Shown: positions 44,306 through 51,450 of the stretch, in pieces
How positions within the stretch are numbered: position 1 is the first letter of the stretch
How the letters are laid out: every line of letters begins with the position of its first letter
Assembly (NCBI GenBank): GCA_965221175.1
Contig: OZ244867.1
Location: 2,542,001-2,606,000 of the forward strand
Origin: JAJDZL01 sp965221175
GTDB lineage: Bacteria; Pseudomonadota; Gammaproteobacteria; Arenicellales; JAJDZL01
DNA: 64,000 nt
Direction of reading: 5' to 3'
Notes under the pieces: model-generated
What the model saw: the letters and a program-made list of their open reading frames with translations, nothing else
Told to the model about the DNA's origin: nothing
Databases searched by the model: none
Made by a program: the position numbers and the translations under genes

Positions 44306-44749
44306 TCAAGAATCAGGTGGAATTACCTTTCTTGGGTAATTCGGTGAGTTCGGATTGGATCGAAGTCCGGACAAAAACGCGGTCAGTTTTACCCGGTCTC
44401 CATCGGTCAAGAGTCGAAAATCTGGTCCGAAGTTTCCATAGTGTGCGGTGCCAGCCACCAATGTGCCGGGATCCGTAAGATACTGATGTAGCCACTCTGC
44501 TGTTCTTCGAGTGCCTTCGCCATCTAAAACAGGCGCTACGCCGACTTCACCAGTGCCCATCGCCCTATGACAGCTGTTGCAACCCATTTTACGATATACC
44601 AGATGTCCCTCCAGACCGGTTTCATCCCATTCGTAATAATTTCGTGGGGGAGGTCGGTCTTCCAAGGTAATCTGCTGATAGCCCTTGGCTACCGCAGCAA
44701 TGACAACGATACCTGCAAATACGAACATGATTTTTTCACCTCGTTTCAC
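44306..44749 (-). CDS. Membrane-anchored monoheme cytochrome c (NorC-like paralog)
   Basis: About 147 aa from GTG 44749, which has GAGG just upstream; TTG at 44779 would add ten residues. An N-terminal helix (IMFVFAGIVVIAAVAKG), a PPPRNYYEW linker and a heme site CNSCH in YRKMGCNSCHRAMGTGEVGVAPVLDGEGTRR are seen. Similarity to the 43686-44093 protein over helix, linker and heme region indicates duplication. The expected distal Met is not obvious; FGPDFRLL stands where the paralog has RLKMPPY. Confidence 0.85.
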   Translation of the reverse strand: MKRGEKIMFVFAGIVVIAAVAKGYQQITLEDRPPPRNYYEWDETGLEGHLVYRKMGCNSCHRAMGTGEVGVAPVLDGEGTRRTAEWLHQYLTDPGTLVAGTAHYGNFGPDFRLLTDGDRVKLTAFLSGLRSNPNSPNYPRKVIPPDS

Positions 44750-44775
44750 AGCTACCTCATCTGAACATTGTTGAG

Positions 44776-44982
44776 TCAAAACACTACGTGAAATAATAAT
44801 TCCGAAGCAGCATATGCGACAACCAGAGCAATGCCGACAACACTTAAGGACAGGACGATTCGCTCAGCTCGCTTGAGACCCTTTAAAGGTCCGATCACAA
44901 AGCGGGACATGATTAGGTACACAAATACTCCAATGATGATCAGCGCAAATATCAGCGCTGATATTTGATCCGTAAATCCCAC
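44776..44982 (-). CDS. 68-aa two-helix membrane protein
   Basis: Starts with GTG and carries two hydrophobic helices (ISALIFALIIIGVFVYLIM and ERIVLSLSVVGIALVVAYAA) joined by a basic loop GPLKGLKRAER. Its 5' coding part contains a perfect 22-bp palindrome (44946-44967). No family is recognised; position within the heme-copper cluster suggests a structural or assembly subunit. Confidence 0.6.
   Translation of the reverse strand: MGFTDQISALIFALIIIGVFVYLIMSRFVIGPLKGLKRAERIVLSLSVVGIALVVAYAASELLFHVVF
44946..44967. repeat. Perfect 22-bp palindrome within coding sequence
   Basis: Two 11-base arms, CAAATATCAGC and its exact complement, meet without a spacer, inside codons for QISALIF of the 68-aa membrane protein. 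A gapless symmetric site of this length suits a dimeric DNA-binding protein better than an RNA hairpin. Confidence 0.6.
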
Positions 44983-45000
44983 TTGTCGGGCAATGACAGA

Positions 45001-45372
45001 TTACTGTGATCCCTCTTCATCGTTGGATTTCTTGCTGCCCCGCTCTTGCCATTTCTGAATGTTGATATACCAGATGACTCCGGCAATGCAGGTCAAAATG
45101 GCGATGATCTGGAAGAGCACCATGTAGTAGCCCCAGTCCCACCAAGGTTGCTTGCCTGTTGCGCTTACAAACGATGTGGTAACCGTATCGTATCGCTGAC
45201 CGAATCCAGGCCACGGCATCGTCCACAGGAATCCTTGAAATACCGTCACTGCAACGATCAACACCAGCCACCAGGGAATTTTTCCATTTCCCTCCTTTAT
45301 GCCGTCATATTCTTCATCGCCGAAGCGTCCGAATACTTCGCCTTTATCTTCAAGTTCGTTACGATCTGCCAT
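45001..45372 (-). CDS. Stand-alone CcoP/FixP N-terminal domain protein
   Basis: A 123-aa protein whose FGDEEYDGIKEGNGKIPWWL motif followed by a membrane helix is the signature N-terminal domain of cbb3 oxidase subunit CcoP. The diheme cytochrome domains of CcoP are absent; instead there is a second helix (GYYMVLFQIIAILTCIAGVIWYI). It lies directly after the CcoO-like gene, the place ccoP occupies in ccoNOQP. It may dock separate cytochromes onto the heme-copper subunit. Confidence 0.78.
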   Translation of the reverse strand: MADRNELEDKGEVFGRFGDEEYDGIKEGNGKIPWWLVLIVAVTVFQGFLWTMPWPGFGQRYDTVTTSFVSATGKQPWWDWGYYMVLFQIIAILTCIAGVIWYINIQKWQERGSKKSNDEEGSQ

Positions 45373-45394
45373 GTCGTGCAGTCTCCAATTGTTT

Positions 45395-45916
45395 TTACTT
45401 CAGTGTCTCTAAGAACGCGATGATTGCATCCAGCTCATCATCCGTAAGATGCTTGAAAGCTGGCATAATCGAACCGGGTGTTACCGCTCTGGGATCTCGA
45501 TGATGAACATAGTGCCAGGCCTTGACACGGTTGCGGCTTGCAATATGCAGCAGGTCCGGAGCCTTTCGGTCGGAACCGAACAGGCTGGGCGCTTCTCCCT
45601 GAACGTCACCCGCTTCCGGTGGAGCGCCAAAGTATGCCCAGTCCTGCGTCTGTTCCGGCAACAGGGTATGGCACCACCAGCAGCCTTCCCGAATGAAGAT
45701 TTTCTTGCCCTTGCCGGCAAGCGTGGGCGCATTGTTTCCGGTCATCCATGGATCATGAATGGACCAGGCGCTATGTCCCATGATCGCTTCTTTTTCAATG
45801 GCCAGCTGAGTCTGCGGAATCTCGTTCATATACGTCGAGCCACCGATAATGGTAATCGCAATCGATGAGAATATCACCAGAACAACAAGAACCGCACCCA
45901 TTACATACTTTGGCAT
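45395..45916 (-). CDS. CcoO/NorC-like membrane-anchored monoheme cytochrome c
   Basis: A 173-aa protein with an N-terminal helix, heme site REGCWWCH (C79, C82, H83) and the CcoO-type tail GSDRKAPDL, WHYVHHRDPRAVTPGSIMPAF with the axial Met in SIMPAF. It is the electron-entry cytochrome partner of the CcoN-like gene immediately upstream. It has only one CXXCH, as in CcoO, but is shorter than typical CcoO (about 200 aa). Confidence 0.88.
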   Translation of the reverse strand: MPKYVMGAVLVVLVIFSSIAITIIGGSTYMNEIPQTQLAIEKEAIMGHSAWSIHDPWMTGNNAPTLAGKGKKIFIREGCWWCHTLLPEQTQDWAYFGAPPEAGDVQGEAPSLFGSDRKAPDLLHIASRNRVKAWHYVHHRDPRAVTPGSIMPAFKHLTDDELDAIIAFLETLK

Positions 45917-45948
45917 AGTTTTTATCCTTGAGCGTTAGCGTTATCCGG

Positions 45949-47367
45949 TTATCCCGCTGCCGGTGCAGGCACTGGTCGACCACCAGAGGTTGATTCGGGT
46001 GCAACCTTTTTGCCAAATTTGGCCGTCATCCACATGTTGTAGAGGAAGATCGGCTGAGAAAAGATGATCAAGCTGCCGAACAGTACTCGACCGACCATGT
46101 ATGGATGCGTAGCGATAACCGATTGAATGTAGGGTATCTCGTAAACTTTGGCCGCGCCTTGCACCAGACCTGCCGCAGTGAGTACTGACCAGAATCCCAA
46201 AAATCCGATGGCCATCATCCAGAAATGCAGACGTGCGAGTTTTTCACTGTATAGCTCTCGCTTCAGCAGTTTCGGCAACCCGTAATAGATTGCGCCAATT
46301 TCGATGAAACTCGAAAAGCCAAGCAGTGCAAGATGTGCGTGCGCAACAATCCAGTGCGTTCCGTGAATGTACCAGTTCAATGAACGTGTTTGCTGGAATG
46401 CACCCTGAATATTCAATGGAATGGCGAACAATACGCCAGTCAGCGCCCACTGCAGGGGAATATTCTTGGTATACATCCACCACTTGTCTTTCATCGTCAT
46501 CAGCATGTTGACGACAAATGCCAACGCAGGAATCATGATCAGAACACCGGAGACCGAAGCAAATGATTTCAGCCATTCAGGAATCGGTGCACCCATCAAG
46601 TGATGCGCTCCCGGTGTCGAATAGAAAGCTGCGATAGACCAAAAGTGCAGGTGACCAATTTTGTGGCTGTAGAGTGTATTCCCCGAAATCTTTGGAATGA
46701 TGTAATAGGCGATCGCCGCCGATACAGGCGTAATCCACAATCCCAGAATATTGTGTGCGTGCCACCAAGTCATATAGGCTTCCGCCAGTCCGGTAACTGG
46801 GAACAAGTCGGGAACCGCACCGATGAAATAACTAAGCAGGATGAACAGCAGAGCCGCACCGAAAAACCACATCGTGACATACAGCCCCTGGGTCTGGCGA
46901 GTCAGCATCGTCATCCAGATGTTGACTGCAAGCGGGACGAAGATGAACAATATCACGTAAATATCTAGCGGCCAAATCAGATCCTGGTATTCGCGACCCG
47001 ACGTCATGCCGTTGATCAATGTGAAGAAGACTGCGACCATGCCGATGTTCCAGGCCCAGCAATTCCACAAACCCAGTCTCTCGCTCCACAGTTTGGTTTT
47101 GCACAGAGCCGGTGCCATATAGCACATCGCACCCGCAAACGCCATGGATATCCAGCCGAAAATTACAAAGTGCACGTGTACCGGACGAATTCGCCCAAAA
47201 TGCAGCCAGGGAATATCGTTCGGAAAAATATCGGGCCAGGCAAGCCTCATTGATGTCAGCAACGCCAGTAAAACTCCGATGTTGAACATGACAATCGATG
47301 AGAAAAAGAAGTGCTTTGCCGCAGTTCCTTCCGCGTAATCGTTGCGAGTGAGTAGATTAGTTGCCAT
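45949..47367 (-). CDS. CcoN-like heme-copper oxidase/reductase catalytic subunit
   Basis: A 472-aa, 12-helix C-family (cbb3-like) subunit I. Ligands are recognisable: low-spin heme His H64 (RIRPVHVHFVIFGW) with H345, CuB ligands H205 (WWHAHN), H255 and H256 (STPGAHHL), and high-spin heme His H343 (AHAHLALLG). The cross-link tyrosine of cbb3 oxidases appears conserved (Y249, six residues before HH). The glutamate normally in FEGP of helix IX is replaced by Gln (Q321, NIQGAF). The neighbours CcoO-like, CcoP-N and CcoS-like support a cbb3-derived complex. It could reduce O2 or NO; norQD nearby favours testing NO. Confidence 0.88.
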   Translation of the reverse strand: MATNLLTRNDYAEGTAAKHFFFSSIVMFNIGVLLALLTSMRLAWPDIFPNDIPWLHFGRIRPVHVHFVIFGWISMAFAGAMCYMAPALCKTKLWSERLGLWNCWAWNIGMVAVFFTLINGMTSGREYQDLIWPLDIYVILFIFVPLAVNIWMTMLTRQTQGLYVTMWFFGAALLFILLSYFIGAVPDLFPVTGLAEAYMTWWHAHNILGLWITPVSAAIAYYIIPKISGNTLYSHKIGHLHFWSIAAFYSTPGAHHLMGAPIPEWLKSFASVSGVLIMIPALAFVVNMLMTMKDKWWMYTKNIPLQWALTGVLFAIPLNIQGAFQQTRSLNWYIHGTHWIVAHAHLALLGFSSFIEIGAIYYGLPKLLKRELYSEKLARLHFWMMAIGFLGFWSVLTAAGLVQGAAKVYEIPYIQSVIATHPYMVGRVLFGSLIIFSQPIFLYNMWMTAKFGKKVAPESTSGGRPVPAPAAG

Positions 47368-47406
47368 TCTTCCGTTCTCCGATTGCAGGTATCGCTGTCA
47401 GACGCG

Positions 47407-47625
47407 CTACTTGCCTTGTTTGATCATGACGGAGTTCATATACCAGAAAGTCAGTGCTGATATTACTCCCGTGCCAATTGAAATTACGAATCCCCAAACT
47501 AGCAAACCTGTCCACTCTTCATGACTGCGCATTCCGATCAAAGGCAGGAAAGCTAACTGAAATACGGTGCCGAGACCGACGCCCACGATGAATCCGTTAT
47601 ACAGAAAATTAAGTAGCCGGTGCAT
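47407..47625 (-). CDS. 72-aa two-helix membrane protein
   Basis: A small protein with two helices (FIVGVGLGTVFQLAFLPLIG and LLVWGFVISIGTGVISALTFWYM) directly abutting the stop side of the truncated heme-copper paralog (starts one base after it) and 39 bp before the CcoN-like gene. Not recognisable as CcoQ. Probably a subunit or assembly protein of the complex. Confidence 0.65.
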   Translation of the reverse strand: MHRLLNFLYNGFIVGVGLGTVFQLAFLPLIGMRSHEEWTGLLVWGFVISIGTGVISALTFWYMNSVMIKQGK

Positions 47626-48192
47626 CTAGTGACCTCCGCTCCGCTTGAAAACTGTTAGAAAAATATTCGTAATAAACAGCCAGTACCCAAATCCCATCAG
47701 AATGGCTGTCGCGATGATGACGATATGATGAATGGGGCCGACTGCATCCAGTGCCTGCTGAAAAGTCATGCCGTCAAGAATCATGTTGCCTTCGACAATT
47801 CCGAAAAAGACCAGTGCACAGAAGAACCCAAGCACACCGATTGTAGAAAACCAGAAAGAAGTGTTCGACAGGGTTCGACTGTAAATCGGTCTGTGAATGA
47901 TTTTGGGCAGAACATAGTAGAACAGCCCCATGATCGCCAGCGTGACTCCTCCGACCAGGTTGATATGGGCGTGAGCGAGCGGGTCAATCATGTGCCCGGC
48001 CGGGCCGGTAGCCCGGATCCAAAGCGAGAATTCAGGCAATGTCTGGAGGACGCCTTGCACCGTTCCGATCAGCAGATTGGTGACTGACATCACTATGAAT
48101 TTCAGAATCAAAACAGAGTCGGCGTCTGATGCTACGCTCTGAACAGAGGATTCCAACCTGTTATCTACCATTGTTTCCGTTAGTATACTCAT
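47626..48192 (-). CDS. Short heme-copper subunit I homolog (helices IX-XII only)
   Basis: The 188-aa protein aligns with the last third of the adjacent CcoN-like subunit. Shared positions include TVQGVLQ (Q46, matching Q321), LAHAHINLVGG (H74, H76; the two heme axial histidines), IMGLFYYVLPKIIHRPIYS, and the final helix. All CuB ligands, the tyrosine and the first eight helices are missing. It has an intact reading frame, start and close spacing (2 bp from the upstream cytochrome gene, 0 bp to the next), so it is a stable gene rather than a decaying fragment. It may bind heme or dimerise with the full subunit. Confidence 0.8.
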   Translation of the reverse strand: MSILTETMVDNRLESSVQSVASDADSVLILKFIVMSVTNLLIGTVQGVLQTLPEFSLWIRATGPAGHMIDPLAHAHINLVGGVTLAIMGLFYYVLPKIIHRPIYSRTLSNTSFWFSTIGVLGFFCALVFFGIVEGNMILDGMTFQQALDAVGPIHHIVIIATAILMGFGYWLFITNIFLTVFKRSGGH

Positions 48193-48193
48193 G

Positions 48194-48631
48194 CTACTGA
48201 TGGCTGTGCTGTAAAGCTAAATATCTGATGTAATCTATAATTTGTTTACGTTGAATTTCATTGAGACTGTTTTTCCAACCTTGCATTGCAGTTCCCGCAA
48301 TACCGTCTCGAATTACAGCACTCAATTCCTCATCAGTTTTTTCCCCTATGACGCTACTGACCAAATTGCTCGGCTTCGGCACCATTCGGTAACTGTATTC
48401 ACCATTGCCGCTGCCATTGGCACCGTGGCACAGCGCGCATAACTGGATATAGTAACTGCGTCCGCGCTCAAGATTTGCCAGACTTGAGTTGTGTGGCAGT
48501 AGGTTGTAATCAATCTGTTCATGCGCCTTGATGCCTAAAATGGAACGATCTTCCGGGAAAGCCATAACTGCAATCCAAGCAAGAAATGCTGCCAATAGTA
48601 CACCTGTTGAAACCCAGATAGCGGATGACAT
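48194..48631 (-). CDS. Membrane-anchored monoheme cytochrome c
   Basis: A 145-aa protein with an N-terminal helix (VSTGVLLAAFLAWIAVMAF), heme site CALCH (C65, C68, H69) in GRSYYIQLCALCHGANGSGNGEYS, and a likely distal Met in GTAMQGW. A class I cytochrome of the cbb3/alternative-complex donor type. It is followed two bases later by the short heme-copper homolog. Confidence 0.88.
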   Translation of the reverse strand: MSSAIWVSTGVLLAAFLAWIAVMAFPEDRSILGIKAHEQIDYNLLPHNSSLANLERGRSYYIQLCALCHGANGSGNGEYSYRMVPKPSNLVSSVIGEKTDEELSAVIRDGIAGTAMQGWKNSLNEIQRKQIIDYIRYLALQHSHQ

Positions 48632-48660
48632 AATCGATTTCCTTCCAACCAGAATTCACT

Positions 48661-49605
48661 TTATTGATCAATCTCCAGTTGTGCAACCATGTTCTTTTGT
48701 TGCTCCATCATCTCAGCGCGAGCGTTCTCAAGAATCCAGTTCGGACGCAGAGAAATAACATACCAGACCAATTGCCAGCGTTGTGTTTCGTCCAGAAAGT
48801 CTGCGAACGAAGGCATCGGTGTTCCATCCAAACCTGTGGTAAATGTCTGATAAATTCCTTTCGGATCACTGGATCCGACGAATTGACTCGCGTCAGAAAA
48901 GTCTCTGGGCACAATTGGCAGACCGGCATCGTCTTCAAGCCCTGCAGCTGACGGTCCGTCGCCTTTGCCTTTAGGACCGTGGCATTGCTTGCACTGCATG
49001 AGTTCATACACGCCTACGCCGGCTTCAACCATTGCTGCATTCGGTAAAGGCGGTTCACTGATTTCAATCGGATCTTCCTGCCATTCTTCCTCTTCTTCCC
49101 ATCGATCGGAAAAACTCTTTATGTATGCGATAACCGCCCAGCGATCACGCTCAGGCAGGAATTTGAAAGCTGGCATGTCCTGGTTGAGCACCAGCCCCCT
49201 GGACATTGATTTGAAAAGGTCTGCGTCAGTCGGCAGCGAACCACTCGGAGTGGATCGCAATTTGTAAACAGCCTCGGTAAAATCTCGTGGTTTTCGAGGC
49301 AGTTTATGTTCTTTCGCGTAGAGGTCTCCGAGTTCCCACACCGCACCATTACCGTCACCGTTTATTCCATGGCAGCCAATGCAGAGGCCGCGGAACACCC
49401 ACTCGCCATGTTCGAGCAACCGTGGCGTAACAGGAATTCCTTCACTGACCGGTTCAATATTACCGGTAGTTGCTGGATAATCAAACAGTGATCGCCCGGT
49501 GGTGACTTCGCCGGTTTTTCCACCAGCTGTCTGCAGGGACAAACCGACTACCGCGACTGCACCAACGACTATGGCAAGAGAAACTGTGGCAATTAATTTT
49601 TTCAC
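48661..49605 (-). CDS. Diheme cytochrome c
   Basis: A 314-aa exported protein (start GTG, uncleaved or cleaved N-terminal hydrophobic segment) with two class I cytochrome domains. Heme sites are CIGCH (C75, C78, H79) and CKQCH (C205, C208, H209), with candidate distal Met residues in NQDMPAF and GTPMPSF. The acidic EEEEEW linker separates the domains. It resembles diheme periplasmic donors associated with CcoP or nitrite/NO reductases. It probably opens the operon running down to 42.5 kb. Confidence 0.87.
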   Translation of the reverse strand: MKKLIATVSLAIVVGAVAVVGLSLQTAGGKTGEVTTGRSLFDYPATTGNIEPVSEGIPVTPRLLEHGEWVFRGLCIGCHGINGDGNGAVWELGDLYAKEHKLPRKPRDFTEAVYKLRSTPSGSLPTDADLFKSMSRGLVLNQDMPAFKFLPERDRWAVIAYIKSFSDRWEEEEEWQEDPIEISEPPLPNAAMVEAGVGVYELMQCKQCHGPKGKGDGPSAAGLEDDAGLPIVPRDFSDASQFVGSSDPKGIYQTFTTGLDGTPMPSFADFLDETQRWQLVWYVISLRPNWILENARAEMMEQQKNMVAQLEIDQ

Positions 49606-49674
49606 TGGAAGTACAACTCCACTGTGGATGTGTATTGATCAAACAGCAAACGGTTCAGGGGCGAACCATAAAAC

Positions 49675-49718
49675 TGGGGCGCATGACAATTGCAAAAGCG
49701 AACCGTCATGACGCCCCA
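49675..49718 (-). terminator. Strong hairpin, likely terminator/attenuator between cytochrome genes
   Basis: Arms TGGGGCGCATGAC (49675-49687) and GTCATGACGCCCCA (49705-49718) pair over 13 bp with one bulged A and a 17-nt loop. On the minus strand the stem is followed by GTTTTATGG; on the plus strand by TTTCTTATTT. It lies in the 175-bp gap separating the 49781-50233 cytochrome from the cluster headed by the diheme cytochrome. It could separate two minus-strand transcripts. Confidence 0.55.
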
Positions 49719-49780
49719 TTTCTTATTTACATTGTAACCCCTAAGGTAGCAAATAACCTTGTAGGAGTCAGCACCACATT

Positions 49781-50233
49781 TTAGTGACGACCGGGATCTA
49801 ATACAGATCCGCGGTTTGACCAGTAAATGTAGGCTTCCAATGCTTTCATTGCTTCACCGTCCGGGTCCATTAATTCACCTTCATTCGGTTTCTCGACACA
49901 CCAGTTGATCATATCGCGCAAAGTAGCGAATTCGCTCATTTGCTCCTGGAATTTCGGATACTCGTGAGGATGTGTATCAGACGTAAACGGATGACACATT
50001 GCGCACGCCATGCCAGTATTGGAGAGATTAAGTCCCGGCAAAGTAGCGCCGTGGAATAGATTGTCTCCAAGAATGACTTGCTCCATGAAGGCGTCGGTAA
50101 ACGCTTGCAAGGTGGCTGCATCATGTGAAACTTTGTGTGCTGACGCTCTATTTACCATAAAGACAAATGCCAATGACACACACAGCACTGCTGTAACGAG
50201 GGCTAACAGCCCTTTGTTTTTCGTGTTTTTCAT
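49781..50233 (-). CDS. Periplasmic monoheme cytochrome c
   Basis: A 150-aa secreted protein with a clear signal peptide (cleavage near ASAHK) and one heme site ACAMCH (C77, C80, H81). The C-terminal MINWCVEKPNEGELMDPDGEAMKALEAYIYW has the flavour of SoxA/TsdA-type cytochromes, including an extra Cys. The start has GAGGAAAA upstream. It follows the Tat metallophosphoesterase gene by 21 bp, and both probably share a transcript. The electron donor or acceptor is unknown. Confidence 0.85.
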   Translation of the reverse strand: MKNTKNKGLLALVTAVLCVSLAFVFMVNRASAHKVSHDAATLQAFTDAFMEQVILGDNLFHGATLPGLNLSNTGMACAMCHPFTSDTHPHEYPKFQEQMSEFATLRDMINWCVEKPNEGELMDPDGEAMKALEAYIYWSNRGSVLDPGRH

Positions 50234-50254
50234 CGAATTTTCCTCTATGTTAAA

Positions 50255-51370
50255 TTAGTCGCCGGTCCAGCCGCGATCTGCGATTCTGGACGTCAATTTC
50301 TGATTGACATTGTCGCCCGTCCCTGCATCTGCACGGCCATGTCCGAACACGGTCTCACGCCACATCATGTACTCATAGTCCGCATGAGCTTCTGCACTCA
50401 TGTTCCAATTCGTCCAGCCAACTCCGTCGAAATGATCGCCGGGGTCAACCCGCAACATGGGCTTTGTGAGAGCTGGAGTACCTTCTGGTGCATACGGCCA
50501 CGGCCACGAAGTGGCCAGCATGCCGATGCTACGCATTCCACCAATCTCATTGTAAAGCGGCTGATGGACATGACCATGAATATTGGTCACGTTCTGCCAC
50601 GGTGCAACGATTTCATGGACTTGGCGCCAATCACGAATCCAGAAGTTCCAAGGCGCATAGCACTCGTAGAGTGGGGTATGGCTGAAAATTATTACCGGAT
50701 CGGCTGTCGGCCAGTCAGACAGGGTGCTGGAAAGCCATTCACGATTCTTCTTGCCAAGTCCTGACCAAGGACCGGCTTGAGAACCGTCAAGTGCTGACAT
50801 ATGCCCCATACGCTCCTTATTGGTCATGCCTCTAGCAGACCAATAATCCGGTGCGCTTCCGACTGTGTCGAGCCCGATAATGCGAACTCCCTTGTGATCG
50901 AACGTCCAAGGCGATTCACCGAAATGGGAATTCCAGCTTTCACCAAGGTCTAGATACCAGTCATGTTCACCTGGAATGAAGTGCTTCGGAATGGTTACTT
51001 CCGCCAGCAACTCTGCTCCCAGTTGAATTTCGACCGGATCTCCAAGCTGAGCCAAATCGCCTCCAAACATCATGAAGTCGAATTTGTCTCCCATAGCTTG
51101 GACCTCGCTAAACGCGCGGGTCGCTTTATCGATGAACCTTTGATTCAATTCCCTCGGATACAGATGCGTATCTGATACCCATGCGAAACTGAACGACTCA
51201 CCCATTGCCGCGTTGGCTACCTCCATGGAGGACAGGGTTTGGAATAACCCCACCGCACTACCGGTGGCTACAGCGCCCCCGGTTAACAGCGATTTGTGAA
51301 GAAAGGTACGGCGAGTAATATCTACGCCATTCCCCTCCACTACATCGCGACCATTTTTATATTCTGGCAT
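50255..51370 (-). CDS. Tat-exported calcineurin-like metallophosphoesterase
   Basis: The 371-aa protein starts at the ATG at 51370, which has a strong GGAGGAG site; the longer frame to 51409 has none. A twin-arginine signal (TRRTFLHKS followed by hydrophobic GGAVATGSAVGLF) sends it folded to the periplasm. The phosphoesterase motifs are complete: VSDTHLY, FGGDLAQLG, PGEHDW, FSHTPLYE and GHVHQP. A dimetal hydrolase of unknown substrate. Its position between a cytochrome and a cupredoxin gene in a respiratory cluster is unexpected; copper or heme handling is speculative. Confidence 0.85.
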   Translation of the reverse strand: MPEYKNGRDVVEGNGVDITRRTFLHKSLLTGGAVATGSAVGLFQTLSSMEVANAAMGESFSFAWVSDTHLYPRELNQRFIDKATRAFSEVQAMGDKFDFMMFGGDLAQLGDPVEIQLGAELLAEVTIPKHFIPGEHDWYLDLGESWNSHFGESPWTFDHKGVRIIGLDTVGSAPDYWSARGMTNKERMGHMSALDGSQAGPWSGLGKKNREWLSSTLSDWPTADPVIIFSHTPLYECYAPWNFWIRDWRQVHEIVAPWQNVTNIHGHVHQPLYNEIGGMRSIGMLATSWPWPYAPEGTPALTKPMLRVDPGDHFDGVGWTNWNMSAEAHADYEYMMWRETVFGHGRADAGTGDNVNQKLTSRIADRGWTGD

Positions 51371-51450
51371 ACTAACTCCTCCTGCATTTCTGCATGAAAT
51401 AATTTCCAATAAATTTATTGGGGGTTTCGATACAAATCAGGGTACAAATA

